A DNA stretch of 44,175 bases from Desulfobulbaceae bacterium (GTDB lineage Bacteria; Desulfobacterota; Desulfobulbia; Desulfobulbales; Desulfocapsaceae), in NCBI GenBank assembly GCA_024640625.1, contig JAHEER010000025.1:1-44175 (forward strand). Reading direction: 5' to 3'. The notes beneath the pieces are model-generated. The model had not been told where the DNA came from. It saw nothing but the letters and a program-made list of their open reading frames with translations, and ran no database searches. Position numbers and translations under genes: made by a program. Positions 17,468-25,744 of this stretch are shown here, piece by piece; positions within the stretch are counted from its first letter, which is position 1; every line of letters begins with the position of its first letter.

Positions 17468-17944
17468 ATGAATGAAACGATTCGCTTCACGCTCAACAAC
17501 ACGCCCATTACTATCACGGTTGACAGAGAGCGGCCGCTGCTCTGGGTCATTCGCCACGATCTCGCCCTTACCGGCACGAAGTACGGCTGCGGCCAGGGAC
17601 TGTGCGGCTCCTGCACCGTACTCGTCGACGGCACCGCCGTGCGCTCATGCCAGGCCACGGTGGGCGAGGTTGCCGACAGCGAAGTGCTTACCATCGAGGG
17701 CTTGGCCGCAGGCAATGATCTGCACCCAGTGCAGCAGAGTTTCGTCGAGCACGACGCTCTCCAATGCGGCTACTGCACCCCTGGCATGATTCTGCAGGCG
17801 GCTTCACTTCTTAACCGCAATCCCACCCCAGGTCGTGCTGAGATCATCGACACCATGGAAAATAACCTGTGCCGCTGCGGCGCCCACAACCGCATTGTCC
17901 GGGCGATCGAGGCGGCCGCCGAGAAACTGAACGGAGGTGGTTGA
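17468..17944 (+). CDS. [2Fe-2S] subunit of a molybdenum hydroxylase (IorA type)
   Basis: A 158-residue two-cluster iron-sulfur subunit. The plant-ferredoxin-type cluster ligands are Cys41, 46, 49 and 61 (CGQGLCGSC). The second, four-helix cluster uses Cys100, 103, 135 and 137 (CGYCTPGM, CRCGAH). This is the small subunit of xanthine-oxidase-family enzymes such as isoquinoline 1-oxidoreductase or membrane-linked aldehyde oxidases. It relays electrons from the Mo centre. GGGAG lies eight bases before the ATG at 17468. It has no export signal, but its partner does, so the pair is probably exported folded through Tat. The large-subunit gene starts one base after its stop. Confidence 0.93.
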   Translation: MNETIRFTLNNTPITITVDRERPLLWVIRHDLALTGTKYGCGQGLCGSCTVLVDGTAVRSCQATVGEVADSEVLTIEGLAAGNDLHPVQQSFVEHDALQCGYCTPGMILQAASLLNRNPTPGRAEIIDTMENNLCRCGAHNRIVRAIEAAAEKLNGGG

Positions 17945-17945
17945 A

Positions 17946-20081
17946 ATGATTGAACGTCTGGATATCTCCACGCAAACCGTATCGATTTCTCGCCGTGATT
18001 TTCTTAAACTGAGCGCCACCGGCCTCATCGTGTTCTTCACCACGGGTGATCTGGCCCTGTTTACCGGGGAGGTTGACAGCGCCCCGCTGCCCTCCGATTT
18101 TAACGCCTTTCTCAGGATAGGGGAAAAGGGAATGGTGCAGTGTTTTACCGGCAAAATCGAGATGGGGCAAGGTGTGGTCACGTCGCTGGCGCAGATGCTC
18201 GCCGATGAACTTGACGTCGCCTTCGAACAGATAGAGATGGTTTTGGGTGACACCGATCTCTGTCCCTACGACCGCGGCACCTACGGCAGTCTGACTACAC
18301 GGAGCTTCGGGCCGGCTCTGCGCCAGGCCGGGGCGGAAGCCCGGGCAGTGCTGCTCGAACTGGCAGCTAAACACCTCGATACGGCCGTCGCTGATCTCGT
18401 GGCAGAACGGGGTGAAATCTTTATCCGACAACGGCCGCAACGACGCGTCTCTTACCAGGAACTGACTGAGGGCACGCGTATCGAACATTACGTGAGCGGC
18501 ACAGTGCAGCCCAAATCGCCTGGTGAGTTCAAGGTCATGAACCGGGCCAGGCTCCGGTCCGACGCCCTGGAAAAGGTTACCGGGGAAGCCGAATACGCCG
18601 CCGACATCAGACTGCCGGACATGCTCTGCGCCCGCATCCTGCGCCCCCCTGCCCACGGCGCCACATTGCGCACGCTCGATACGAGCGGGGCCGAATCCAT
18701 ACCGGGCGTAAGGGTGGTGCACGACGGAGAGCTGGTGGCGGTGCTCCACGAAAAGTGGGATATGGCCGATATTGCCCTGCAACGAATACGGGCCACCTTC
18801 GACGAGCCTGAACCGCATGTCGATACCGACTCAATCTTCGCCCACCTCCTCGAGGTCGCTCCAAGCCCGTCCACCCTCGCCGCCGGTGGCAACCTGGCAC
18901 AGGGGGAACGTCAATCGCAGAGCGTTGTCGAATCGACCTATCACGACGGCTATGTCGCCCATGCCCCTATGGAACCGCACACGGCGACCGTCCATTATGA
19001 CGGGGATAGTGCCACGGTCTGGCCTTCTAGCCAGACTCCCTTTCCGGCCCGGGACGAAGCGGCCAGGACACTAGGCCTGCCAGCCGAGAAGGTTCGGGTG
19101 ATCTCGCCCTATCTGGGCGGCGGCTTCGGCGGCAAGACTCGAAATCTCCAGGTCCAGGAAGCTGCCCGGCTTGCCAAGCTTACCGGCAAACCGGTTCAGG
19201 TGGCCTGGAGCCGGGAGGACGAATTCTTTCACGACTCCTTTCGCCCTGCGGCGGTGATACAGATCCGTTCAGGGCTCGACAAAAACCGGTACCTCAACTT
19301 CTGGGATTATCACGTTTATTTCGCAGGTGATCGCGGCGCCGAACAATTCTATGACATCGCCCATCACCGCACCTCTTCGCACGGCGGCATCTGGGGCGTG
19401 TCTTCCGGAATTCATCCATTTGCGGTGGGAGCCTGGCGTGCACCAGCCAACAACACCAATACCTTCGCTCGCGAATCCCAGATTGACATCATGGCCGCAC
19501 AGGCCGGAACCGACCCCCTCGACTTCAGGCAAAGCCACCTTCAAAACCGCAGCTTAAAAGGGGTGCTCACGGCCGCCGCGAAACGTTTCGGCTGGAAGGC
19601 CGCACCCGCGCCCAGCGGCCTTGGACGTGGCATCGCCTGCGGTGTCGACGCAGGTACCTGGGTGGCCACCGTGGCTGAAGTGGAGGTGGACAAGACCAGC
19701 GGCACGGTCAGGGTAACCCGCGTCGTCTGTGCGCAGGACATGGGACTCTGCGTCAACCCCGAAGGTGCCGCTATCCAGATGGAAGGGTGCATTACTATGG
19801 GATTGGGGTACGCCCTGAGCGAAGAGATCAGATTTTCCGGCGGCACTATCCACGACAACAACTTCGACACTTACGAGATCCCCCGTTTCAGCTGGCTGCC
19901 GAAGATCGAAACTGTCATCGTCGACAATGTCGACTCTCCGCCCCAGGGCGGCGGCGAGCCGGCCATCATCACCATGGGGGGGGCGATAGCCAACGCGATT
20001 TTCGATGCCTGCGGGGCCAGATGCTATCGGTTGCCGATGACCCCGACCCGGGTAAAAGCGGCGCTGGCTGTCTCTGGTTAG
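17946..20081 (+). CDS. Molybdopterin-binding large subunit, Tat-exported (IorB type)
   Basis: A 711-residue large subunit of the xanthine-oxidase family. It opens with a twin-arginine signal (SRRDFLK at 15-21, then a hydrophobic run), so the mature enzyme is periplasmic. Family marks include the glycine loop GGGFGGKTRN and the substrate/cofactor segment YVAHAPMEPHTATV. The C-terminal stretch GGGEPAIITMGGAIANAIF holds the expected active-site glutamate. It is shorter than many IorB proteins (about 740-780). The start ATG has GGAGG eight bases before it. No electron-accepting cytochrome or Mo-cofactor maturation gene is adjacent. The substrate is likely an aldehyde or an N-heterocycle, but cannot be fixed from sequence. 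Confidence 0.92.
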   Translation: MIERLDISTQTVSISRRDFLKLSATGLIVFFTTGDLALFTGEVDSAPLPSDFNAFLRIGEKGMVQCFTGKIEMGQGVVTSLAQMLADELDVAFEQIEMVLGDTDLCPYDRGTYGSLTTRSFGPALRQAGAEARAVLLELAAKHLDTAVADLVAERGEIFIRQRPQRRVSYQELTEGTRIEHYVSGTVQPKSPGEFKVMNRARLRSDALEKVTGEAEYAADIRLPDMLCARILRPPAHGATLRTLDTSGAESIPGVRVVHDGELVAVLHEKWDMADIALQRIRATFDEPEPHVDTDSIFAHLLEVAPSPSTLAAGGNLAQGERQSQSVVESTYHDGYVAHAPMEPHTATVHYDGDSATVWPSSQTPFPARDEAARTLGLPAEKVRVISPYLGGGFGGKTRNLQVQEAARLAKLTGKPVQVAWSREDEFFHDSFRPAAVIQIRSGLDKNRYLNFWDYHVYFAGDRGAEQFYDIAHHRTSSHGGIWGVSSGIHPFAVGAWRAPANNTNTFARESQIDIMAAQAGTDPLDFRQSHLQNRSLKGVLTAAAKRFGWKAAPAPSGLGRGIACGVDAGTWVATVAEVEVDKTSGTVRVTRVVCAQDMGLCVNPEGAAIQMEGCITMGLGYALSEEIRFSGGTIHDNNFDTYEIPRFSWLPKIETVIVDNVDSPPQGGGEPAIITMGGAIANAIFDACGARCYRLPMTPTRVKAALAVSG

Positions 20082-20148
20082 TCTCTTAGAACTGGCCTTT
20101 ACACGGGGAGAGTATCAACTTCACATCAACATCAGAGAGGATGCGTTC

Positions 20149-20661
20149 ATGAGTTATTTCGAGCAACTGCATACAAAGCAGAAGCACACCTTCATACTGG
20201 TCTGTATCAATTTTGCGTTGTTCATGATCCTTTTTGCAGGACTCGGGTATGTGTTCTGGCAGTCAGCGACGCTGGTTAATCGGCTGAAAGCGGATCTGGA
20301 CAAGGCAGAGCAGGCGATTGCCGATTTACAGAGCCGATTCCAAACCATGGATACGGATGTGATTGTTGAACGATTGGTGACGACGGCAACAGAACGACTT
20401 GGCGATTCAATTACCCAGGTGATTGAAGATTCAGATTTTGCCGGGCAAGTAATGCAGGTTTCGGAAAAACTGGACGCCACTCATGATATGATTACCAAGA
20501 CAGGGGAAGCCATTCAGGGTATAGATGCAACGGTCAAGGAACTCGATACCGAGGAGATGGCTCAATTGGTTTCTTATCATATTTTAAAAGGATTAGGTGA
20601 TGGGTTTCAGGAAGCCGCAGAGTCCCGTAAGCCCAATTCTCCTGAAAAAGAGGACAAATGA
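20149..20661 (+). CDS. Membrane-tethered coiled-coil protein
   Basis: A 170-residue protein with one N-terminal transmembrane segment (about 14-38) followed by long amphipathic heptad-like helices (NRLKADLDKAEQAIADLQSR, then a segment of VIE/LDATHD repeats) and a charged tail ending PEKEDK. I do not recognise a family. The strong AGAGAGGATG-type leader before the ATG supports translation. It follows the Mo hydroxylase by 67 bases in the same direction, possibly co-transcribed, though nothing links the functions. It might be a methyl-accepting-like or DUF-type scaffold. Confidence 0.72.
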   Translation: MSYFEQLHTKQKHTFILVCINFALFMILFAGLGYVFWQSATLVNRLKADLDKAEQAIADLQSRFQTMDTDVIVERLVTTATERLGDSITQVIEDSDFAGQVMQVSEKLDATHDMITKTGEAIQGIDATVKELDTEEMAQLVSYHILKGLGDGFQEAAESRKPNSPEKEDK

Positions 20662-20782
20662 GCGTGCGGGTCGTATTTGAAGGGTGCTTTATTTTCCTAA
20701 GCTCCACAGGGATGGAAGGGATGTGCACAGAGAAATCACGCGTCAACATAGATTGGGTCTGACTGCAGACCACATGGTCGCC

Positions 20783-21199
20783 TCACGGGGATGTCTTTCT
20801 GGAAAAATTTACCTGAAAACGCTGCCCCGTTGCACCATGTATGTAAATACCGCTAAGGGCGTCGTGTTCCCGATTATAGTGTAGTAAATAGATAGAACCT
20901 TCATAATTGAGATCCCGCAATTCTATCATGACATATTGAAAACCGTCTTTTTGGGCTGTTTCTGTTTTCTCAACATGTATCGGGCGCGGGTTGAAGTAGA
21001 AAGCCTCCAGCATGTCAGTCTTGCTGTGCCGTAATTCAATAACATATGGGGCGTCAGTTCGAATCCAGCGACCCTGCATTGCCAACAGATCAGCAGAATA
21101 GATCCCCGTATTTTGGGCCTGTCCTGCTGCGCCCACCAGCAGCTGTGTTATCAGAACTCCCATTGCCAGTAAAAACCGTCGGTAAGTCAATAAGCTCAC
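20783..21199 (-). CDS. Small secreted protein of unknown function
   Basis: A 138-residue protein starting at GTG 21199, with AAGGA six bases upstream. That start gives a clean signal peptide (LLTYRRFLLAMGVLITQLL, cleavage probably after GAAGQA). The mature part is about 110 residues of beta-rich sequence with Tyr and Arg; GSIYLLHYNREHDALSGIYI is one segment, and the pattern recalls lipocalin-like or DUF-type beta barrels. No family is assigned. It is transcribed alone and converges with the coiled-coil gene. An ATG 24 bases upstream lacks a ribosome-binding site. Confidence 0.7.
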   Translation of the reverse strand: MSLLTYRRFLLAMGVLITQLLVGAAGQAQNTGIYSADLLAMQGRWIRTDAPYVIELRHSKTDMLEAFYFNPRPIHVEKTETAQKDGFQYVMIELRDLNYEGSIYLLHYNREHDALSGIYIHGATGQRFQVNFSRKTSP

Positions 21200-21317
21200 A
21201 TTAATTCCTTTATGGAACACCATATTTTAGGCTGCCTCTGAACAGGTAGAGATAATCATCATATAAGTAATTGGATGGTTTTGATTTCAACCCGAAGATG
21301 GCTGCACCAAGTTCTTT

Positions 21318-22160
21318 CTACTGGCTCGTTTTAGGTGCCCAGGCTTTGTTGCTTCGTTTTATTTTTTTCTGCACAGCAGCCCAGGTTGGGGTCGTCAAAA
21401 AAGACTCTGAAAAGCGTTCAATCATGTGAATAAACATCTCGTAAGGTACGGTAAAGGTAAGTTCGTCAGTGCTGAAGAACTTGCGGGCCGAGGGATCCCA
21501 ACCACCCAAAACAGCCTTAGTCTCGCCTCTGGCTAGGTATTTATAGGGCCAGGTGATCATATTTGTGCAGGCCGCTCCCCAGGGAGAAGTGACCACTTCA
21601 GGGTCATTGGTGACAAATGTTGCCAACTGATGCAAGCCGCACAGTGCTTCAGGTCTGGCAAAAAATACGACCAGTTCCGGTTGTTCGTCAGCAGCAAAAA
21701 GACCCAGGGTTTTGGCTACACAAAATTTAGCCGGTGCCGGTTCAGGGTCGATATAGTTTTGGATACGTCTGAGTTCATCCGGAGAGTCGCAATAGAGTTC
21801 TCCCTCCATTCGACCAGGTATGCCTGTGGAGACGTAATGAATGATAGTTTCTGTCTGCGGGGTCATGAATCCCAGCCAAAAAGCACACCCGGGACAACCA
21901 AATTGCTCAGCGCTCACATAGGCTGGCTTGTTGATTTTTCTGGCCCGCAGCACATGGCCCATAACACAGGAAAATTGGCTGAACGTCGTCTGCCAGTCGA
22001 TTTCGTTTTTAATTTCTTTTTCTCGGGTTGGAAGGGGCAGAGGTTTGGGTGAAAAGCCCTCTATCGGTTCTTTGTCGGTGAAAAAAATGCCAACGGGCTG
22101 TTCGTTCAGACCAAGTACATCGAGAAATCTCTCCAAATTGTCCTGGTAGTGCTCAGTCAT
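21318..22160 (-). CDS. DUF169 family protein
   Basis: A 280-residue cytoplasmic protein of the DUF169 family, known from methanogens and anaerobic bacteria, including many sulfate reducers. Recognisable stretches are the opening LGLNEQPVGIFF, a Cys-rich segment AEQFGCPGCAFWLGF and an ACTNMITWPY motif near the middle. The start at 22160 has GAGAGAGG upstream; a start 33 bases earlier is less supported. The family has no established biochemical role; metal or cofactor binding is suggested by its conserved cysteines. It stands alone, with 244 bases of AT-rich spacer upstream that contain a CGGCG/CGCCG stem. Confidence 0.86.
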   Translation of the reverse strand: MTEHYQDNLERFLDVLGLNEQPVGIFFTDKEPIEGFSPKPLPLPTREKEIKNEIDWQTTFSQFSCVMGHVLRARKINKPAYVSAEQFGCPGCAFWLGFMTPQTETIIHYVSTGIPGRMEGELYCDSPDELRRIQNYIDPEPAPAKFCVAKTLGLFAADEQPELVVFFARPEALCGLHQLATFVTNDPEVVTSPWGAACTNMITWPYKYLARGETKAVLGGWDPSARKFFSTDELTFTVPYEMFIHMIERFSESFLTTPTWAAVQKKIKRSNKAWAPKTSQ

Positions 22161-22404
22161 CGCCTCTCTCTCCTCATTGAAGATTTGCATCATCTAGTAT
22201 CTCGAGACATTCTGTCCATTCAGTGTATTCAGAGATCACCTCTACCATCAGTTTTACCTTGGTACGATAACTCCCGTCAATTTTTGCGTGTACATCACCT
22301 CAAGTTAATCAAGACGGTGTCTGTGTATCTTCAATTTTCTTACAGCGGCGAGCGCCGCGCCACAGAGATATTGGCAATTTAAATCCTTGGCATTGACAAT
22401 GATG

Positions 22405-22995
22405 CTACAGCTGTGACAAATCAGGATCGGAATACTTTTCGATAGTCTCGACTAGATGGCGCCTCTTGATCTCGTTATGCCATTTATTCATCGCTACCCT
22501 TGCTTTGAAGTGCCATTTACGCGCTTCTTCGGATGTTATGTTGGTCGGTGGTTCCAAAGGGTGGTGGCCATATTGAATTACTTGGGCAATCATAGCGCCA
22601 AACTCGTCGACCCCTTCACTGGGAAAAAACCGTAACTTATTATAAGCATGGGTGTATGCGTTACGTCTATCCATAAGATCTTCCTGAAACACATCCTCTG
22701 ATATACGTCTGCCAATGTCTTCCGATTCATCTCTTATCGCTTTGCAAAACTTCTCACAAACTTTACCGCGCAGTTCTGTGGAAGGCAGATAGGTGTGCAT
22801 CACCCACAATGTCAGCAAAAGCATCTCGTAATTTCGATCTCTTACGAGTTGAACGAGTTGGTCCTCATCCATCTCTTCGTTCTCTTCGATAAATGCAGCT
22901 TTGAAGTAGGATAGAACCCAAAAAACAACATCGTATAACTCTTCAGCGCATTTGTCTGGAGTCAGCAGCGATTGCTTTTTTGTAAACCAGCCCAT
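22405..22995 (-). CDS. Hypothetical protein, helical and acidic
   Basis: A 196-residue cytoplasmic protein of unrecognised family. Predicted helices and many Glu/Asp residues dominate, with an aromatic-rich middle (LLTLWVMHTYLP) and a C-terminal basic helix (KWHNEIKRRHLVETIEKY). No catalytic motif or signal is seen. The reading frame, the ATG with AGAGAAACTAA upstream and the amino-acid composition support a real gene. It lies in the low-GC accessory stretch, with no operon partners within 100 bases. Confidence 0.6.
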   Translation of the reverse strand: MGWFTKKQSLLTPDKCAEELYDVVFWVLSYFKAAFIEENEEMDEDQLVQLVRDRNYEMLLLTLWVMHTYLPSTELRGKVCEKFCKAIRDESEDIGRRISEDVFQEDLMDRRNAYTHAYNKLRFFPSEGVDEFGAMIAQVIQYGHHPLEPPTNITSEEARKWHFKARVAMNKWHNEIKRRHLVETIEKYSDPDLSQL

Positions 22996-23100
22996 TTAGT
23001 TTCTCTGTGCAGGTGAAGTAAAGTAAGCACCTCTTAATTGTGCAGGAGTTTCTCGTTTATTCACTTTTGCTGAGTGATAGATCGACTTGTTGAGGTTTGC

Positions 23101-23907
23101 TTAGAGAGGTACGGTAACGATTTGAATTTCAAAAAGGAGCGGCCATAATTTGCCCGTTACAAACAATCTGTCGCCTGCAGGATCATACATAATTCCATTA
23201 AGTACATCCGGATTGTTTTCGCCCTTCATACGGGTGGTCAGACCACTCAGGTTCAGATACGAGGTGACCAGACCATCCTCGGGGTCAATAATAGCTATCA
23301 GGTCTGTCTTCCAGATATTTGCATATATTTTTCCATTTATATATTCCAATTCATTAAGTCGGTCTACCTGCCCCTGATCATCATGGACAGTTATCCTGCG
23401 TTTTTCCACCAGAGTTTTCGGGTCAATAAAATACAACCTGGCAGTACCATCGCTGATTATCAATTGCTCGTTGTCATGGGTAATCCCCCAACCTTGATAA
23501 GGAAATTCCCACGATCCGATAAGAGAAAAGTCATGTGCGTCATACTGGAAAATGCGATTATTTTTCCAAGTAAGCTGATAAATTTTATCTTCGTACACGG
23601 TGATTCCCTCAGCAAAAAACTGGGGATCATAATCACGCTGCAGCTCAACTCTTCCTGTGTGCAAATCAACTCGCCGCAATGAGGAGCGCCCATACAGCCC
23701 TGTCCCCTCATAGACGTTTCCTTTATTCCAGGCCAATCCCTGAGTGAATGCCTGCGGATCATGGGGAAATTCCTGAACAATCAGATAGGTTAATAGTGTG
23801 GGTTGGCTAGTTTGAGAATTGCAGTACCCTGGGGTCTCCAGCAAAAGGTTGCTCCATAGAATGAAGATCAAGCAACTGGTAATGTGGGTCTTACCCAATG
23901 GTTTCAT
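23101..23907 (-). CDS. Glutaminyl-peptide cyclotransferase (plant-type, secreted)
   Basis: A 268-residue secreted protein of the plant/bacterial glutamine cyclotransferase family (five-bladed beta propeller). After a signal peptide (about 1-31) the mature chain shows the characteristic EFPHDPQAFTQGLAW and YEGTGLYGRSSLRRVD segments, and later blade repeats with LNELEYINGKIYANIW. It converts N-terminal glutamine of peptides to pyroglutamate in the periplasm. The frame runs open upstream for 110 more codons, but that part crosses the MITE and must be non-coding. The start at 23907 is chosen for the signal peptide, although its ribosome-binding site is weak; a TTG 12 bases upstream is an alternative. 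Confidence 0.88.
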   Translation of the reverse strand: MKPLGKTHITSCLIFILWSNLLLETPGYCNSQTSQPTLLTYLIVQEFPHDPQAFTQGLAWNKGNVYEGTGLYGRSSLRRVDLHTGRVELQRDYDPQFFAEGITVYEDKIYQLTWKNNRIFQYDAHDFSLIGSWEFPYQGWGITHDNEQLIISDGTARLYFIDPKTLVEKRRITVHDDQGQVDRLNELEYINGKIYANIWKTDLIAIIDPEDGLVTSYLNLSGLTTRMKGENNPDVLNGIMYDPAGDRLFVTGKLWPLLFEIQIVTVPL

Positions 23908-24607
23908 ATAGATGGTCAACTTTTGGTAATCCTTTAACAATACACTGACCTGAAGAACATTGAGAGGATATGTGGTTGAACCTCTGCCAGCAGCTTTATC
24001 ATTATTCAATACAGACACTATTATACATAGCGACATAAGTCCAATCCATCCCATCATGCAGCGTTGCTCGCTGTGGTGCCTGCTCACAGCGCTACCAGGC
24101 TGCTCCGCCGGCTCCTCGCTCGCGCCTTGCCTGACTGAGTGCCTTGAACTTATGTCGTTATGTATAGCAATAGCCGAGGATGAGAACCAGCTTTCAGGGG
24201 TTATTATGACCGGTCGCAAATATTCAGAAGAAGACAAACATGATCGGTCTTTCTCTTTATCTCCAATCTGAGGCTGCCCTCAAGCGTGGCTTCGACTTAT
24301 CCTGTTAACTGTACCTTGCGACAGGTCCCCGTAGCTTGGTACAATTGAGTATCTCCGACGTCTCATATAACCACAGGAGAACCGCTGAAGAGTCTGCACC
24401 TGTTCGCCGTCCCGTACTTACTCCTCATAAGCGGATGGGCCGAGCCAAAGGCGTCTCATGTCTATGATGAGAACAACGGCGATATGAAGTTCTGCCGGGG
24501 GGACAATCCATTGTGCCTTCTGCCTTCACCTCCTTGATAGCTGCGGAAAGAATTGCGGCATTGAGAACGATGACGACGAAACCTCGAACTGACCCGTGGA
24601 GGAAGCC
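23908..24607. other. 700-base intergenic region carrying the MITE
   Basis: Apart from the MITE-like element (24018-24173), no gene is supported. The right part, 24174-24607, has a partial inverted repeat (GACCGGTC near 24208 against GATCGGTC near 24241) and no ORF with a credible start until 24608. The whole region is AT-richer than the flanks and looks accessory. Confidence 0.5.
24018..24173. mobile_element. MITE-like element with 19-bp terminal inverted repeats
   Basis: The ends are inverted repeats: TATACATAGCGACATAAGT at 24022-24040 and the complement at 24148-24166, 18 of 19 bases matching. An extended CTATT/AATAG pair lies outside them, with a 3-base insertion in the right arm. The interior of about 107 bases is GC-rich with further stem potential (GCTGTG/CACAGC, GGCTGCTCCGCC) and has no ORF of its own. 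Size and structure fit a miniature inverted-repeat element, perhaps with a TA target duplication, since TA flanks the repeat cores. It sits about 110 bases upstream of the glutaminyl cyclase and could affect its expression. No autonomous parent is visible here. Confidence 0.72.
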
Positions 24608-24790
24608 ATGACCGAAAAGCAGCATACCTGCAGGAACTGCCGCTATTGGAAGCGCAAGGCTGGAAATTATGGCGAGTGCCGCAGGTATGCCCCCAAACCC
24701 GGAGACGGGACTGCCAAGTTCCCTATAACTTTTGAGATCACTTGGTGCGGAGAGCTGAAGGCTAATGCGCAGACTCCTTCCCCCGCCTAG
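24608..24790 (+). CDS. Four-cysteine zinc-ribbon-like mini-protein
   Basis: A 60-residue protein with the pattern CRNCRYW (Cys8, Cys11), GECRRYAP (Cys24) and FEITWCGE (Cys47), a spacing seen in a small family of four-Cys proteins of environmental bacteria and consistent with one bound metal, probably zinc. GGAGG lies seven bases before the ATG at 24608, so expression is credible. Function is unknown. It stands alone downstream of the MITE region. Confidence 0.72.
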   Translation: MTEKQHTCRNCRYWKRKAGNYGECRRYAPKPGDGTAKFPITFEITWCGELKANAQTPSPA

Positions 24791-24980
24791 AATATCAATG
24801 CAAAACGCTGTAGAAACTCAATTTTGACAATGATGGGGAATGGTAGGAGGCAGCCATGCATTGTCATATAATGCGATCAGAGTGGCGCAAGTGGCCGTGC
24901 AATTTCTCCTGTACTCAAGCCATGTATTTTTGATATGATTTGTGCAAGGTGAAGCTCAATGAAGTTTTGGGCTCCGCCCC

Positions 24981-25038
24981 AGCAAGCCCTCTGAACGCCA
25001 TTCGCTTAGACAACTTCAAACTTAGCAGAGGGCTTGCT
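24981..25038 (+). terminator. Large-loop 13-bp hairpin with T-run
   Basis: A perfect 13-bp stem (AGCAAGCCCTCTG at 24981-24993 and its complement at 25026-25038) encloses a 32-base loop and is followed by TTCTTTTTTTCCT. The stem and T-tract fit an intrinsic terminator, but the long loop is unusual. It may instead be a small RNA 3' end or a remnant of mobile DNA. The preceding bases 24965-24980 hold another short GGGC/GCCC stem. No gene ends nearby except the mini-protein at 24790. Confidence 0.5.
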
Positions 25039-25095
25039 TCTTTTTTTCCTCCCGATAGACGGCGATTGCTCACAGAGCAAAGATTAGACACTATC

Positions 25096-25124
25096 TTTAC
25101 AGGGAATTTTAGGATTTTTATATT
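25096..25124 (+). promoter_or_regulatory. Sigma-70-type promoter for the 68-residue protein gene
   Basis: TTTACA and TATATT are separated by exactly 17 bases, close to the housekeeping consensus, in an AT-rich stretch. Transcription would start near 25131, giving a leader of about 170 bases before the ATG at 25301. Confidence 0.6.
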
Positions 25125-25188
25125 TACCATTAGAATTAGACTAAATCTGCTGCCGTCGTAATGGTTCACCGCCCATCGGCAGGACTGC

Positions 25189-25233
25189 CCGGTTTAGGGT
25201 GAAGACCGGCGCCCCCGGTTTAAGTCCGACCGG
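25189..25233 (+). promoter_or_regulatory. Two tandem CCGGT/ACCGG hairpins in the leader
   Basis: Two adjacent stem-loops share the stem CCGGT...ACCGG: 25189-25209 (loop 11 bases) and 25215-25233 (loop 9 bases). They lie in the predicted 170-base leader between the promoter at 25096 and the start codon at 25301. I could not match them to a known riboswitch; they may be a structured regulatory element or binding sites for an RNA-binding protein. Confidence 0.4.
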
Positions 25234-25300
25234 CAGGTAATTATTGTGGAGACGACTGCAGCCCATTGCTGAAATTTCGGAAATTTGCTAGGAGGTTGCC

Positions 25301-25507
25301 ATGGAACCATTGAAAGCCAAGATCTTCAGCTACTGCACCACCAACATCAACCCGCCGGGAGAACTGCAGCTCAACGAGTGGTTGGAGGAAAACCCAGATA
25401 TTGAAATCGTCCATGTGCTGCAGTCAGAATCAATGACTGTCCATGACGAGATGCTCGAACGCAACCTCACTATCACCTTGCTCTACCGGCTTGCGCAGAT
25501 TCAATAA
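25301..25507 (+). CDS. Small conserved-looking protein of unknown function
   Basis: A 68-residue protein with a strong TAGGAGGTTGCC leader before the ATG. The sequence (IFSYCTTNINPPGEL, then ENPDIEIVHVLQSES) has the mixed alpha/beta look of a compact single domain, and I have the impression of similar short proteins in other deltaproteobacteria, but no name comes with confidence. Its long predicted leader (25131-25300) with tandem hairpins suggests post-transcriptional control. Confidence 0.72.
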   Translation: MEPLKAKIFSYCTTNINPPGELQLNEWLEENPDIEIVHVLQSESMTVHDEMLERNLTITLLYRLAQIQ

Positions 25508-25744
25508 AGATGCTGGAACTGTCGTAACTGCAAAGTTGAGCCTAGTTCCTGGTTAACTGCTGATCACTACCTGCGGTAATGTAGAAAAATACCTTTGTAC
25601 CTCTCAATTCTTGAGTTGAGAAGCGGTTAAGCGATTAGGCTGCCAAAATGGACTTGATCTTTTACCACCATGCCATAATGTCGTGTAACACCACTTAGAG
25701 CGCACTCCAACTATTCACTTGTAAAAATTACTGCGAGGGTACCC

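Noticed and set aside
21057..21066. tRNA-like T-loop sequence GTTCGAATCC
   Set aside because: It lies inside the small secreted protein's coding frame, and no matching acceptor, D-arm or anticodon stems surround it.
23908..24237. 110-codon N-terminal extension of the glutaminyl cyclase
   Set aside because: It would translate through the MITE, and the true protein starts with a signal peptide.
24206..24270. Short frame opening MTGRKYSEEDK, like the start of a transposase or DNA-binding protein
   Set aside because: Only 21 codons, with no ribosome-binding site and no continuation in another frame, so too short to call a remnant.
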